Shown: positions 11,808 to 24,463 of the stretch, piece after piece
Layout: each line of letters begins with the position of its first letter
How positions within the stretch are numbered: position 1 is the stretch's first letter
From: Pohlia nutans
Lineage: Eukaryota; Streptophyta; Bryopsida; Bryales; Mniaceae
Reading direction: 5' to 3'
Length of the DNA: 64,000 nt
Assembly: GCA_022496805.1 (NCBI GenBank)
Contig: CM040103.1
Location: 2,498,001 to 2,562,000, forward strand
Translations under genes and position numbers: made by a program
Notes under the pieces: model-generated
What the model saw: the letters and a program-made list of their open reading frames with translations, nothing else
What the model was told of the DNA's origin: nothing
Databases searched by the model: none

Positions 11808-12760
11808 CTGCAACCAATGCCATCGGCGGTTTGGAGCTTACGTGCAAGTCTCAACCTCGTCTAATCCTGTCAGAGTGCCTGAGAACCGAGATCTCACTGG
11901 GCTTTAGAGTGCAATGCAAATAACGATGCGACAAACAAAAACCAAAAAATCCGTTCAAATCCTTACTTTTAAAACAAGAAAGAGGAAGTAATGGAGCCCA
12001 AGCTTTGTATTCCGTCCTTGTGATCAGAAATAGTCAAACAAACACACAGTCACGGTACAAAATAGATTTGATAGTTACCCATCTATTCCAAACAGTTTAA
12101 ATTTCCAACGGACTTACAACGTTCGACACTGTCTACAAGGGAGCACTGCAAATACAGAATCTCACACCTTGGTTGATCCATTTCGTACCAAAACGTACGA
12201 ATCTGAGAATCATTCGTAAAAGATGCTGGGATTCTCACAAATTCTCACTTGGGATTGTGGTGCTTCAAAACTAGACCAACGTGAGAAGACCCGACGACAG
12301 TGAAACTTCGACCTCTTCTTCGATCGTCTTAGTTTTATTCGAAAGCTACAGGATCTCGGAGGCAATCAACTCGTACGAAGCTCGAGCTGCAGATTCAACA
12401 AGCACCCCCACTAAGAGCATGAGGCCATGGCCATGGCCACAAAGTTTGCGACGCTTACCAGAGGTGAGGACGATCACAAGTGTGGGCAGCGCGCATCGAC
12501 CCTTTTCCGTTGCCCCGAAATCGATCCGTACGAGCTGCTCTCAACCCTGCAACAGATCCCTCATCCAAATTGCTCCAGTCCTCAGATGAGCAACCGCGAT
12601 CGAGGCTCCAAACACGGCCACTCCACTAATTGATCCGCCTCCAGTTGCCGCAGCAGTCTAAACAAAGCCCTGAAACTTGACAATGCGGAATCCGACAGTA
12701 CCGACGATACACACTGGAGTGGTCGATGTGCTTTCACAGCCGTTTTCAAAATACAAACCA
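11808..12760. other. 5' flank of kinase copy A
   Basis: 11808-12180 aligns with the 5' flanks of copies B (22467-22830) and C (28463-28560) and could hold an upstream exon or promoter. Homology with B stops at about 12180 (GGTTGATCC) and resumes near 16085, the interval being filled by unrelated DNA and the CACTA element. Short frames at 12281-12812 show no recognisable protein. Confidence 0.5.
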
Positions 12761-12954
12761 CACTAGTGGAGAACCCGGTTGAAACAACATGTTGAAACAA
12801 CATTTTTCCCAAAATGTTGTTTCAACCACTAGCTTCGGCACATGTTTCAACCAGGCGTTGAAACCACACCATTGTAGGTTGAAACAACATTTTTGGGATA
12901 ATGTTGTTTCAACCATTTTCATGAGCACGTGTAGACTAAAATCTTTGAGATTTT

Positions 12955-13152
12955 AAATGAATCACTACAACATGAAATGAGGCATAAAAATTTCACAAAT
13001 CATCCCCTTTTAAATCTGTTCACATATGCATGTTGCTAACTTCTTATTAAATTTACACTAAAAAAAACACTGCTAAAAATGCATGAAGGATAAGAAATCT
13101 TGAATGAAATCAGTACATTGTCCAAAAAATGGACGCTCGGGCAGTTAAGGGT
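12955..13152. mobile_element. MITE fragment nested in the CACTA element
   Basis: The reverse complement matches 27793-27960; shared landmark CATGAAATGAGGCATAAAA. One end reads TTAAGGG next to TTAA. The other end is degraded. Boundaries approximate. Confidence 0.5.
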
Positions 13153-13432
13153 TAAAATAATAATTATAAAACCTCTATCCACTGGCCCTCAGAGCCTTCA
13201 ACACCTTTGAGGCATTTTTTTTTTAAAACTATTTAAAAATTATTATTATTATTATTATTATTATTATTTTATAACACTGGACATTTTATTCCAAGTCAAA
13301 TGGTTACATAAAACATCACAACTTCAGGACCTTTTTGATGGGATAAATTTTATTTTCAATGAATGACATTTCATTTGTTTCAAAAAAAAAAAAAACATTA
13401 CTTGGTGAATTTGTGTTGAATCTGTCCAGGAC

Positions 13433-13703
13433 TACCGTAGTACCATAGCACGTTTGTCCTAAAATAATTCTAAAAATAAAAAGGTAAAAATTAAAAAATT
13501 CTGAAGACTGAAAAACGAAAATAGAGTAAATCAGTTTTTACAATATTTTGTTATTATTTTCTAAGCTATTTAAGATCATTTTTACTAATTTTTTGCTAAA
13601 AAACGAAAATTGAGAAATTCAGTTTTTGAGAGGCGAACTTTATTTTTTCAAAAACAATAAATATTCATTCGCCAGGTGGTGAACCTGCTATGTTGTTACG
13701 GTA
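13433..13703. mobile_element. MITE (TACCGTAGTACCATAGCA family) nested in CACTA element
   Basis: About 271 bp; inverted copy of 45621-45888. Ends TACCGTAGTACCATAGCACG and, inverted, TACCGTAACAACATAGCAGG. Distantly similar ends are seen at 5380-6222 and 55908-56811. Confidence 0.7.
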
Positions 13704-13769
13704 CGGTACACGGTGGAAAGCCCTCAACAATGAACGCCCTATTCCCGTGCCCTATTCTAGTGCCCTATT

Positions 13770-15050
13770 CCCGTGTATAGGGTTTTCATCACCCAAACCC
13801 TGAATCCAGAGCATCCCAAAACCGCTCACATCCAACGGCCTCCAGCTACCGAATCGAGCCCATCGACGGTGCGGAACCCATCATCCAGTCCCGTGACAAC
13901 AAAAACTTCTGCACTCCATCTTCCTCGCTCTTTTGGCTCGCTTCCTCTGTGTACCGTATCCTTCCGCGCATCCCCACACCGGCGTAGTCCCGCTTCTCAA
14001 CATGGTGCGTCCCAAGCATTGCATTCCCTCTCCTACACCACTTTTTTCCAACAAAAATCGCCACAGGTTTGACTCAGAAATAACTTCGCGTCGGTCTAGG
14101 GTTTCAATTTTCATAGGTCATTGGTTTGGAGGATTTTTCGTGATTGTTCTTTTGTGTTGGATTTCGTACAGACTTGTTTCTTCTGTTTTTTTCTTAATTT
14201 ATGGTTTGATTAAATAATTTTGGTGCTAGAACTTACGCTAACTTATGTCGGCTGCAGGTTTTCTGCTGCAGGTATGGCGTCCAATGGAACCGCACCGGTC
14301 GGACAGGTTAGTGATCATTCACACTTGTATTCAGTCTGTGTTGGTTTGCCGTTGGTTTACGGGGATGATAAGGATTTGGAGGGGGAGCACGTGAAGGAAG
14401 GATCATTTTCCATGACACCAAACCCTAGCTCAACCCCTGTAATAATGCCGTGCCTCTGCTCTCTTTTTTGACCGGTACGTCCTCAATTCTCAATTTGCAG
14501 TGATGAGAGTTTGTCAAGGTTGAATTTTCTGTATTTTCTGGAGGTGTAGGGGTCGGGGGTTATTGATTTGATCTTTAGCTCCCATGTGCCGATTTATTTA
14601 AGAAGTGTATGATTTTATGATGATTTGATCGTATTTGCGTTGCGATTCCGCTCAACTGCAGTCTGATTTAACACATGCTGGTTATAGGCAACTCTGTTAC
14701 CCCGTGCGAAGCGCTTGTAGTATTTGGGCCCAAGTTCACGTCTGCACTTTGCTCAGAGATGCCATGGTGATTCCAAGCTTACCTTGGGACGCGTCTCTTT
14801 TTGCTGGTATGACCATAAGTACTTCCTTTGTGGCTTAAAAATTGGTAGTTGGACACTTTCTTAACTTTTGAATCATGCTGTAGTAGTAGTGCCTTGTCGC
14901 CTGCCTACAGCAGTTTAAAGCCTTGAAGGAGATACAGGAGATACAGAAAATTGAACTTGAGATGTCGAAAACTGACCTCGCAACATCACGATTGATTGCC
15001 TTGCTGCCATGCACACATGCATGTGTCAATTCTGGTAAATATGTTCATTG
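13770..15050 (+). pseudogene. Gene-like captured segment inside the CACTA element
   Basis: The segment looks like a plant 5' gene region. A GC-richer leader precedes an ATG near 14002 that is immediately followed by GTGCGT. A short open stretch with MASNGTAPVGQ (14274-14306) ends at CAG|GTTAGTG. A later stretch preceded by TACAG reads QFKALKEIQEIQKIELEM (about 14911-14964). No frame is long, and I do not recognise the parent gene. It is best explained as host gene pieces carried by the transposon. It could instead be a short unrecognised gene. Confidence 0.35.
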
Positions 15051-15944
15051 AAACAGCAACATCCACATCTTGAAACCTTACGTCTACATGGTGAAAGCTC
15101 AGAAGCTCATGTGAAGGATGAGACGGTTACTGAAACACTGATGAATCCAATTGTAGTTTGTATCACAGATATTTTAGTTAAATAAAATCTTCTCGTGGAA
15201 TATCACAGAAACGTGAGTAGAGATAATGCTTTTTGAGGTTAGAAATAGCAGATTTTGGAATGCTATTGTACTGTAGATGACGCTGTTGTACAAGGTCATT
15301 ACTCTGACGGGTTTGGTTTGTTAAAGTAAATACCACATTCATTGTCACACAATACAATATCAATTGTATATGTTAGTATGACAGTTTTGGATTCTAATTG
15401 AAATTACTAAAATGTGCAGGTGAACCGAGGTGGTCAATCTTTCTTGAATCTGCTGAGGAGGTGGAACTTTAGATGGAACTTTAGATGAAGTGTAGAATTG
15501 TAGTGTCAAAACGTACATATATTGAATAGAGGAGGATGAATTCCATGAGTATGGAAATTCTGGAATGTACGTAGTTTGAACATTTGGAACTCAATGTAAT
15601 ATATATTGAATTTGAACATGTTGAAACCTTCTTGAAATCTATTATTTTGTGATATTTTGGAATCCTCATTTTTATGGGTTTTTGGGACATTTGAACGTAA
15701 ATGTTGTTTAAACTGAAGTGTTGAAACAACATTCTATGTTGTTAAAACATGTGTTGAAACAACATGGTGTGCAATGTTGTTAAAACTTGCGTTGAAACAA
15801 CATATTATTAACAACATAAATATGTTGTTTCAACCCGGTTTAAACAACACGTAGATGTTGTTTGAACCATCCATTGGGGTGGTTGAAACAACATCTACAT
15901 GTTGTTTGGGATGTTGTTTCAACCACCCTTCTCCACTAGTGCCA

Positions 15945-16991
15945 GTGCTCAGGGTGGTGGTGGTGGTGGTGATAATGAGTGGAATTCAACTCAGCACTAG
16001 CCTCGCGGCGCTAGAGCAGGCAGGCAGCAGCTGACGTACCGCGGCCACGGGAAACGCGGTGAAATCGGCGCGGCCGAATATCGACAACCCCGCCAGAACG
16101 TTGCCTTCCATCCGCGATCTGTCTGGTCCGGCACGTACGCACGAGCCCATCAATTGCTCTGCATCAAGGCCCATTCACATATAGCAGAGCTTCAGCATCC
16201 ATGCGTGTGTTAGGTAATTTTGAGGGAATCTGCTGGGAAACAAGAAATATAAAATATGAAATGAGAAATTACTCGAACGCATGACAACGCAACGCATGGA
16301 GGAACGCAACGCAAAAAAGGAGCATGGCCCAACTTGCGGTAGTGAATTGTAGTTGCACAGTAGTTGCAGCAAGAAAAGACAAGGCTTTCAATATTTTTTT
16401 GTTTTTGGGTTTTACCTTCCTCCATTTTGGGAACGCGAACGCAAGTGCGGCAGAGGCTTGGTGTGAATGGGCCATGAGAGCATCGTCACCGTTTCTCCAA
16501 ATCCTTGGCCCGCCACAAGCAATCTGGGGGGACGAAATCATGAACAGTGACTCTGGAAAATGAAGGAGCCACGCGAGAATCAGCTGTGGCGCAGGGAATC
16601 GAGGGAATCGTGGCTTGACTCCGCACATGTCGGGTTGACCGGGGCTGAATTTTGCCATACGAAGGGAGAGCTGGGCGAGCTTTACGGCGAGATGGAGGAA
16701 CGGTGTGGATGCTCATGATCAATTATTCAGATGGAGGAACGGTGAGGATGCTTCAGATCGACAATTCAGATGGAGGAACGGTGAGGATGCTCTGAATGCA
16801 TGCATCGGTATCTCCGGGCTGCTCAAGATCGACCAAATTCACTCGCTGGCTTGCATTGTCTGGGTTGCCCAATTCAAGCAGATTCCTTACATTTACTATT
16901 CTTGCTCCGGTTGACGATTGCCCATGATTTTAACTTGGCCAAGCATATTGTTGACTGGTGAGGTCTGCACAGTGCAGGTTCCCCGCCTTTA
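15945..16991. other. Displaced 5' flank of kinase copy A
   Basis: 16085-16200 and 16795-16900 align with 22830-22945 and 23202-23250 upstream of copy B. This is therefore copy A's upstream flank pushed away by insertions. 16690-16790 holds about three tandem copies of a GATGGAGGAACGGTG unit with a period of about 38 bp. No gene supported. Confidence 0.55.
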
Positions 16992-17413
16992 AGGTAGGAA
17001 AACCAAAAACGGTTAATGCCCTCAAGGCGTACATTAGAGTTTTTTAAAAGCAGGGAGGTGGTAAACCGAAAATGGAGAATTTTTTCATGACGAGGATTAC
17101 TAAAAATTTACTAAAATTTACTAATTTTTTTTCGAATTTTTATTAGCCTTGTGTGCGGTTTTTTGTGATATTAGTTAACCGTTTTAGGTGCTTTCATGTG
17201 TAGAAAAGGAAGAGTCTATTATATAAGAATGGGGTTTGACAAACTTCCGACTTTGAAAAATTGTAGATAATTATTTGCCGGGAATAAAAATACGAAACAA
17301 CTTGCATTCTTCATCATTTCTTCTTCTTCATCTCAAAAAAATTTCACATAATTTCTAACTCCATTCCTTCTGGTCAAATCACCTTATTTTCACCGTTTTT
17401 GGTTTTCCTACCT
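16992..17413. mobile_element. TA-flanked MITE, AGGT family
   Basis: Ends AGGTAGGAAAACCAAAAACG and its inverse, bordered by TA on both sides. 422 bp, no coding capacity. A Tourist-like element is inserted immediately at its right border. Confidence 0.7.
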
Positions 17414-17416
17414 TAA

Positions 17417-17617
17417 CGGCGAGCTTCCATGTGAGGATCGGTCCGGTGGAAGGCAGTAGAAGACAAGAAACGAGGTCTCAAGAGTCACCGATACTCCACC
17501 CATTTCGTTGGAAGTAAAAATTATACTCCTGAGTTTCACTGATTTTCATCGATTCGGTGGAGCTCCCCTCTTCTGCGGCCTGATCACCGATCACCCACCC
17601 CACATGGAAGTCGGCCC
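17417..17617. mobile_element. Tourist-like (PIF/Harbinger) MITE
   Basis: Left end CGGCGAGCTTCCATGTG and right end CATGGAAGTCGGCCC, flanked by TAA at 17414-17416 and 17618-17620. 201 bp. It shares most of its interior with the element at 50659-50858, including GAGGTCTCAAGA and GCTCCACCCATTTCG. The minus-strand frame at 17478-17747 overlaps it and runs past its right border; it is not a gene. Confidence 0.75.
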
Positions 17618-18992
17618 TAAATCCCCCGGTGGTCTTCAATTCGGGCCACTGTTCATGGCCCCCTTCCTTTTCTGAAATTTCCTTTTTGAGCACCTTCGGC
17701 GCTTTTTTTGGCAATTTTTTTTGCAAATTTGGGCCCGACGGCCCCAAATTACCCTAATGAGACCTATTAGGGAATAAAAAACCATTGCAAGAGGGGGTTG
17801 TTTTTAAGGTGGGCCCCTACAAGGACAGAAATAGGGGGCACTTTTGTCCCCATTCATTGAAGACCACCGAGGGATTTAGAGAAATTTGTTCAGGTTCGAC
17901 TGGGTCGTCACGTTGTCATGTTCGCCGCTCCATAACATTTAGTAGTCTTTGAGCCTGCTGCCCTCCCTTGCTTGGAATGATGTGGAATGTCCCACATCAT
18001 TTTATGCTCCCAATGAAATGATGTGAGATATACCACATCCCATTAGCAGCTATGGGGGCATGTGGCATTAAGTAAGAGCAAGCAACCGTTGTGCACACTG
18101 CACAGTAATCAAAAGCACATTTTAATAGTGTTTTTTTCATTATTTATTTGATTGATTCTCAACTCAATAGTCTTTCATCATTGTTAATTTGATTCATTCT
18201 CAACTCAATAGTGTTTTATTTGATTCAATAGTTCATTCAATTAGAAATCACTGGTCACTTTGTATATAAAGGTGGATGAAATTTAAAAAGCAATCTCTTT
18301 GAAGGCTACTGAATGTCGAGTCGGGCTTTGCCATGTTTGCCGCAGCCGCGCTACGCTGCTTGACATGTCTGGGCTTTATCATGTCGGCGTGAATAAAGTG
18401 TTGGTTTGTAATGTGAGTGGCTGGGATCACTATCCGGGAAGAACCGACGGTTAGTTACAAGTGAGCTGGTTGATTTTTAAAAATAACTAATTAAACCTCA
18501 AGAATAGAGGCAAAAGACCGAACAAAATGACTAAAAACTAGTTATATTTAGTATTTTAAGAAGAAATATACGAAATATACTCTAAAAAAACTGGTTAGTT
18601 TCGGAGAATGAAGGAAATTGACTGTTTGACTCAAAAAGTATCCCGAACAATGACTGGGATTCAATGACCCTTTGTCCGGTGGGCACTGGGTATTAATATT
18701 ACGAACAAACACTGCATTCACACCGGCCTTGAGAAAAGGCCGGAGTTTCAGTGGCTAGGCCAAGTCTTTGGTTGAGGCATAAAGCGGCAGTAAAGCGGGC
18801 TAGGGAGGGAGGGCCAAATCGTCTGCATTGTCCAACCAAGATGGATAGGATGGACATTATGCTTGGTTCACTTTTTCAGGGTATGCTTCTTGCACTTTTT
18901 CTTGTTGTGCTACTCGGGCTGAATGATTTTGGACTTCATTCCAGCTGGTTCCCTTGCCATTCCTTCCCTTCTTACAAGGACTTAGGTATTTA
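17618..18992. other. Intergenic DNA: upstream remnant of copy A, plus an inverted hairpin repeat
   Basis: About 17890-17930 and 18300-18380 align with 23340-23430 upstream of copy B (GGTCGTCACG, GGGCTTTGCCATG). 17975-18035 is a small palindrome around ATGATGTGGAATGTCCCACA. 18666-18750 is an inverted copy of the dispersed hairpin repeat. No gene. Confidence 0.5.
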
Positions 18993-19270
18993 AGGGAGGG
19001 CTCTAAACCCGCCACAGTTCTAAACCCGCATTCTATCAAGGACGACCATTTAATTTTTTTTGGATATACCCATCGTGAAGAGCACCACTTTAGAACCCAT
19101 GTCATTCCAACTTTAAAAATTCATAACTAATTTTAAGAACATTCAAATTTTATGATTCAAAGTATGTTGGTCTTTGCTTGGATTTGCTTTCCAATGAAAA
19201 ATCATGCTTAATTCTCCCTGTCCTCATAAGTTCACAACCCTTAAAGTGGCGGGTTTAGAGCCTCCTACCT
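18993..19270. mobile_element. TA-flanked MITE, AGGT family
   Basis: Left end AGGGAGGGCTCTAAACCCGC and right end, inverted, AGGTAGGAGGCTCTAAACCC, each bordered by TA. 278 bp. Confidence 0.65.
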
Positions 19271-19746
19271 TAGTTGACTTCAGCATGTGCACTTTTCCTC
19301 ATTTTTGAGGGTCGTTTTCACAATGTTCCTTGCATTATTTTGAGATTTCTTCCCCTGTGATTGTAATTTTCATAACAATGTATACCAAACTGAAGCCAAA
19401 ATATGTCATTCATTATCATCATTCATAAATTAGGAATTTTTTCATTGCGACAAAGTATTAATTCCCCACCCGCACTAAAAAACCTTCCTCAGTAAATGGG
19501 ATAACAATTAGTGTAGTTTACATCAGTGAGCCTTACCAGCTCCCATCACAACTTCAATCAGCCAACACGTCCAACTTCTCACACTACATTCCAGCATTTG
19601 TTCTGTACAATCATTCTCCCACTCCGGTGTAGCTCTATATATGTATCTCAAGATCATCTCAACTATACTCAATGGTCCTATAGCAACTAAAATTTTCTCT
19701 CCTAGCTCCCTCCTAACAAGCATTTTGCGATTTCTGAAATTATTCA

Positions 19747-22466
19747 CTACATTGGTGGCACTGCTAGCTCCTTCTTGATGGTCCACAGTCTTTCTTGAAT
19801 AACCTCAAAAGTAGGCCATTCACATGGATTTTCACCCCAACAGGCTTCCATGAGCTCCTTCAAACCGGATAAAATCGTTGCGGGATTTAAAGGCCTCTTG
19901 CCCTCAAGTATCTTTTGACGGGGCGCTGTGTTCCGAAACGGTTCTATGCCAGTAATGACTTGGTAGCAAGTCATCGCAAAGCTGAACACATCCACTAACT
20001 GATCATACTTTCCTTTCCACTCCACATTTGTACCTTTCATCATCTCGGGGGCTTCATAACGGGTAGTCCCCCGTTCATATGTGTTTGTGTCTTCCACAAA
20101 TAATTTGGAAGATCCAAAATCTATCAGTTTCACATCGTAGAATTTATCCGTGCCAGGTCTTGGTGAAGACTTAGAATTCACAAGGAAGTTCTTGGGCTTC
20201 AAATCGTGATGCATGACACCATGCTTGTGCATATGAAGCATAGCCTCTACGATTTGTAACAGGATATCCAGTCCTACAGAGAGCGAAAATGGACCTCCAA
20301 AGTCTCTCCTTATGGTTGCTCCTCTTTGGATACTGTTTATCAATTGTTCGAGATCACATTCCATCTTCTCTGTGACGATATAACCTTGATCCTTTGATTC
20401 TCGGCACAGAAACAACAAAAGCAATTCTTCGCACTTCTTTTGCACAGGCCTTTAACAAATCCTTTGTGTCGCTGAAGGTATACTCAAGTCTGTCCAAGTA
20501 ATTGTACAGCTGCGTTAACCTTCCGGCTGTGTAGAAACGCCAGATTTGCGTACGGTCCTTAGCGACTCGGGAGTATACCTCTGATACCTTCTGTATGCGC
20601 TCCGGACCACATAAGTTTGAACAAGATGATTGCATTGGTTAGGGCAGATCTTCACAGCTTCCAATAACTTCTTCGAACTGATACAAGATTTCAATGCCGT
20701 ATCAATCTTTGAAGAAACGTCATTCTTTGTTGATATAAGGCTAGCGGCGTCCTGAAATGAAACAGAACCAATAGTCAATTGAAGGAGCTTAAATTGAGAG
20801 TTCGTCAATGCTACTTAAACATGTCAACAATATTGTACATCAAGTTGTTCCTAACAGTCATTATGAAGATTCTTCTTGTCCGTAGCAGGTTGCAGCCACG
20901 TGCTGATTAGGAGAATTGTGCGATACTTTAGTGTCGCCAATGAGCTAAATGAACTACATAATGAACTTAAAGGAATGAAAAGGATTTGAATTCTTTTGAG
21001 ACAGGGGCAATGTGTGTTGCTAAGAAATTCTCCCTTATTCAAACCAACTTCATATGATAAAAATTAAGGGACACGCGCACAGGACGGGTAAGACAGCCCC
21101 AAGACTTTCCTGCATTTAATAACTCAATTTTTTTCTGTAATTAGAGCCTGCATCAACGTTTCAGTAGGTTCCTTGTTACTAGAAAATCAATAACTATCTT
21201 GTTTACTGCAGATTGTTCTACTGTTGCTCTTCATCATCAATAAGGATTTGGATTCTTCCTGGTTGCCTATCTATACTTTGTGCGGTCACAGGGTAGCAGA
21301 ACATGTGGGTTGTTACTTGTATCAATACTCTGAAATCACAGTTAACTTCTTGCTCTGTGCAGTCCGGCCCAAAGTAGAATCTGTAGAATTTGGCAACCCT
21401 AGTTGGTGCCAGAATCAAAGGATCAAGGTGTTCGAATTACCAATAGTCATAGGGCCGGGCAGGTAAGATGTCCAATAAGGCTGTAAATCACAGTAGCTAC
21501 CGGATGCTCTCCTCATCAAGTAACAACCCTAAACCAGATTCTTACTAACTTCCATGTTACAAGAAATCTAAGGAGTACAGCTATTTTGAATTTTCCTCAT
21601 TTCCTTAACCCTTTAAGGACCAAGAAGGCCAAATTTGGTTTCATGTTTTTTTTAGCAGTTTTGAGTGGGTTCTATGTGAAGTTTCTATCGTTTTTATGTT
21701 TTTGGTCAACACATGCAATGTTCTTTACTAATTCTGGTGATATAAAATTTGGTCCTATCTGAATCATACTTTTCATTATATGAACGATTGAATTTGTCAT
21801 TTTAAAATCATGAATTCTCGGTCCTTAAAGGGTGAACTGGTGATGCACATCAAGAGAAATTCCAAATGAGATTATAGGTTCAAGTCAGAGTAAGATGATA
21901 TTATTGGTTGTGTGTGATGTCACATGATAGCAGTGCTCACCAGAATGAGGAAGAAGGGTTGTTACTTGTATGGAATTATAAAACACGTAACTGATTGGTC
22001 TGTGTGGCCTAGCCTTTAGTACACTATGTGGATCTTCACAATCACGGTACCAATTTTACGACGTGTAAAAGTGAGAGGGGGAGCTCACCGTAACATACCG
22101 AGGTAATATGCCCTCCCACCTTAAGCCCCGCGTGTCAGGAGCCACACATATTCTCAATTCCCTGAACTCTTCATGATCAAGTGCGCTCAACCAGACCACC
22201 GACGGCGATGATACCACCTCCTTCGACAACACCTCCTTCGACGCTGGTTCAAATGAGATATGTTCAAGGATTGTGTCGTTTGGATCGAGAAATTTCAGTA
22301 CATGCTTCCCACCTGGTGGAATGATCGCTGAAGAGCCATTTCGTTTGACAATGACCTCAAATCCTGAGTCATTTCTGACGGTCGTTTCTATATCTGCTGT
22401 GATGGTGTATTTCAGATACGTTCGAGGTACTTCAATCGGGCGTGCGCTGCAAATCCTTGCTACCCT
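19747..22466 (-). pseudogene. Kinase gene copy B, N-lobe deleted
   Basis: The beta-rich exon (22466-22089) is still fully open and ends in the same ACG|GTGAGC donor position as copy A. The kinase exon (20751-19747) is broken. The frame shifts near 20600, after LVQTYV. It shifts again near 20400, where VVSVP joins directly to GYIVTEKMECDLE. That junction deletes the linker, glycine loop, beta-3 and alpha-C. The HRD motif is changed to HHD; DFG and APE remain. The ends match copies A and C, including the 3' flank. The two shifts cancel, so a truncated protein is conceivable, but without an N-lobe it could not bind ATP normally. Confidence 0.8.
21609..21832. mobile_element. TTAA-type MITE in the intron of copy B
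   Basis: 224 bp with inverted ends CCCTTTAAGGACC. The left flank is TTAA and the right flank TGAA, one substitution away. It is absent from the matching introns of copies A and C. Sequence relative at 36602-36817 (shared ACCAACACATGCAATGTTCT, or its near match). Confidence 0.75.
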
Positions 22467-22939
22467 CTACGAATGCCATCGGCGGTTTGGAGCTCATGTG
22501 GAACTCCCAACCTCGTCTAATCCTGTCAAAGCAAGATTTCACTGGGCTTTAGAGTGCAAAGCAAATAACGATGCGACAAGCAAAGAACCAAGATTGCGTT
22601 CAAATCCGTACTTTTTAAAACAAGAAAGAGGAAGTAATGGAGCTTAAGCTTTGTATTCCGTCCTTGTGATCAGAAATAGTCAAACAAACACACAGTCGCG
22701 GTACAAAGTAGATTTGATAATTACCCATCTACTCCAAGCAGTTTAAATTTCCAATGGAGTTACAACGTTCGGCATTGTCTACAAGGGGCCGGGGCACTGC
22801 AAATACAGAATCTCACACCGTGGTTGATCCTCGCCGCGATCCGTGTGGTCCGGCACGCTCGAACTGATCAATTGCTCTGCATAAATGCTTGCATCGGTAT
22901 CTCCGGGCTGCTCGAGATCGACCAAATTCACTCGCTTGC
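22467..22939. other. 5' flank of kinase copy B
   Basis: Aligns with 11808-12180 and 16085-16200 of copy A. No additional exon can be assigned with confidence. Confidence 0.5.
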
Positions 22940-23201
22940 TTAGAGCATTCCACCCATGCACGCTACGACTAACTCTCAAATTATTCATCTATATTTGAAG
23001 GGCCCTTGCTCTCACCCACCCTTACATGTCCTACACGTATCGAAAGTGCGCATAAAATAGTCAATAGACCAATCACAAGTAGAATGGGAGGATATAGTCA
23101 ACACGCTAAAATCCAGTGTCAAGAGGTATTTTGAAAGGGCACTTTTCATCTACTTCTGGAGTGTGAGAGACTCTCTAAGGGCATGGGTGGCCCTGCTCTA
23201 A
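22940..23201. mobile_element. MITE inserted in copy B upstream flank
   Basis: Ends TTAGAGCATTCCACCCATGC and, inverted, TTAGAGCAGGGCCACCCATG. Copy A's flank at about 16845-16860 runs straight through the corresponding site without it. About 262 bp, no coding capacity. Confidence 0.65.
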
Positions 23202-24134
23202 CATTGTCTGGTTTGCACAATTCAAGCAGATACGTTTGTTGTTCTTGTTTCGGAAAATGGTGTGCACGATTGCCCATGATTTCAATTTCGCCAGGCATAT
23301 CGTTGACTGGTGAGGTTTGAACAGGAATGCCAGTGCACGTTCAACTAGGTCGTCACGCCGTCATGCTCACCGCTCGGACTTTGCCATGTCTATTGTAGCC
23401 GCGCGACGTGGCTTGCGCGGCTGCATGCCTGGGTTACACTAAGGACAGGCCTTTTCGTGAGCATCAGGCGTGTGGAAGGCAAGAAGATAAGTTAGGTTCT
23501 AAAAAGCATACTATTTACTCGTATGTCCCAAAACAAGTTTCTTGTAGAAGGAAAATTGAAAATTAAGCCGTAATTGCAGTCCCGTAGTGTGGACATTGAG
23601 CAAAATCGTGTGAACCTTGAGCCAATAGGAGTGGTTAGTTTCGGCAAACTAGAAGCTTATTTTGGGACAAAATGAACAAAGATACCAGAAGCTTTTTTTT
23701 CGAATATATGGAGTAGTTTCCACCAACATCACCCAAATAGACTATGAAAATAGTACGTAATTAGGTCACTCACAGAGCCACCACGCATCGATTGCACAAT
23801 CATAATGTGCAATCAAAAAGAGAAGATACACTAGATTGAGTCGTTTTGAGGGCATGGAACTAGGTTAAAACATAATAATATTATAACACTAAAACAATGT
23901 TGAGGTGATTGACTATGAAAAATTCTCCCGAATGGAGTTTAATTCGGTTTGACATAATTCAAATTGTGTTGAAAAGTAGACTTGATGTAGTATTTTTAAT
24001 TCTCTTTTACTTATTTAGAAACGTTTTGTTCCTGAGCAGCCCGTTAAAAACAAGCAACAACCAAAAATTGGTCTCTTGAAAGCCAATAATGGAGCAATGG
24101 GAGCCAACATTCTTTTGCAATGGAACCACAATCT
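23202..24134. other. Intergenic DNA between copies B and C
   Basis: 23202-23430 continues the shared upstream flank of copy B. About 23920-24010 is an inverted relative of the repeat at 104-185. Nothing else recognised; no gene. Confidence 0.45.
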
Positions 24135-24463
24135 AGTTACAATATTTCCTCACTAAATGGGATAATAATTAGTGTAGTTTACATCAGTGAGCCTTATCAG
24201 CTGCCATCACAACTTCAATCAGCCAACACATCCAACTTCTCACACTTCATTCCAACTACTGTAAATCAAGCTCAGTACGCTATACACTCAGCAATAAGAT
24301 ATACAGTATGTAACCAGGAGAATTTTGATTGAATATTGCATAATATCTCCAACAAAAAAAGCCCCAAACTAGGAATCTTTCTTGCTCTGTACCATTCAAT
24401 GTCACGCTCCAAACACTCTCATCCTGGTCTATTGACCTCTCGTATAATACCCAGCATCTGTTA

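Larger units (their letters stand above)
12761..15941. mobile_element. Complete CACTA (En/Spm-type) non-autonomous transposon
   Basis: Ends are CACTAGTGGAGAA and its perfect inverse TTCTCCACTAGTG. Both ends are flanked by the triplet CCA (12758-12760 and 15942-15944), the 3-bp duplication expected for CACTA transposons. Arrays of the subterminal motif TTGAAACAACAT in both orientations fill 12779-12925 and 15700-15930, as in En/Spm elements. No TNPD or TNPA-like frame is visible over 3,181 bp. The interior instead holds other repeats (12955-13152, 13433-13703) and a gene-like, intron-containing segment at about 13770-15050. Confidence 0.9.
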
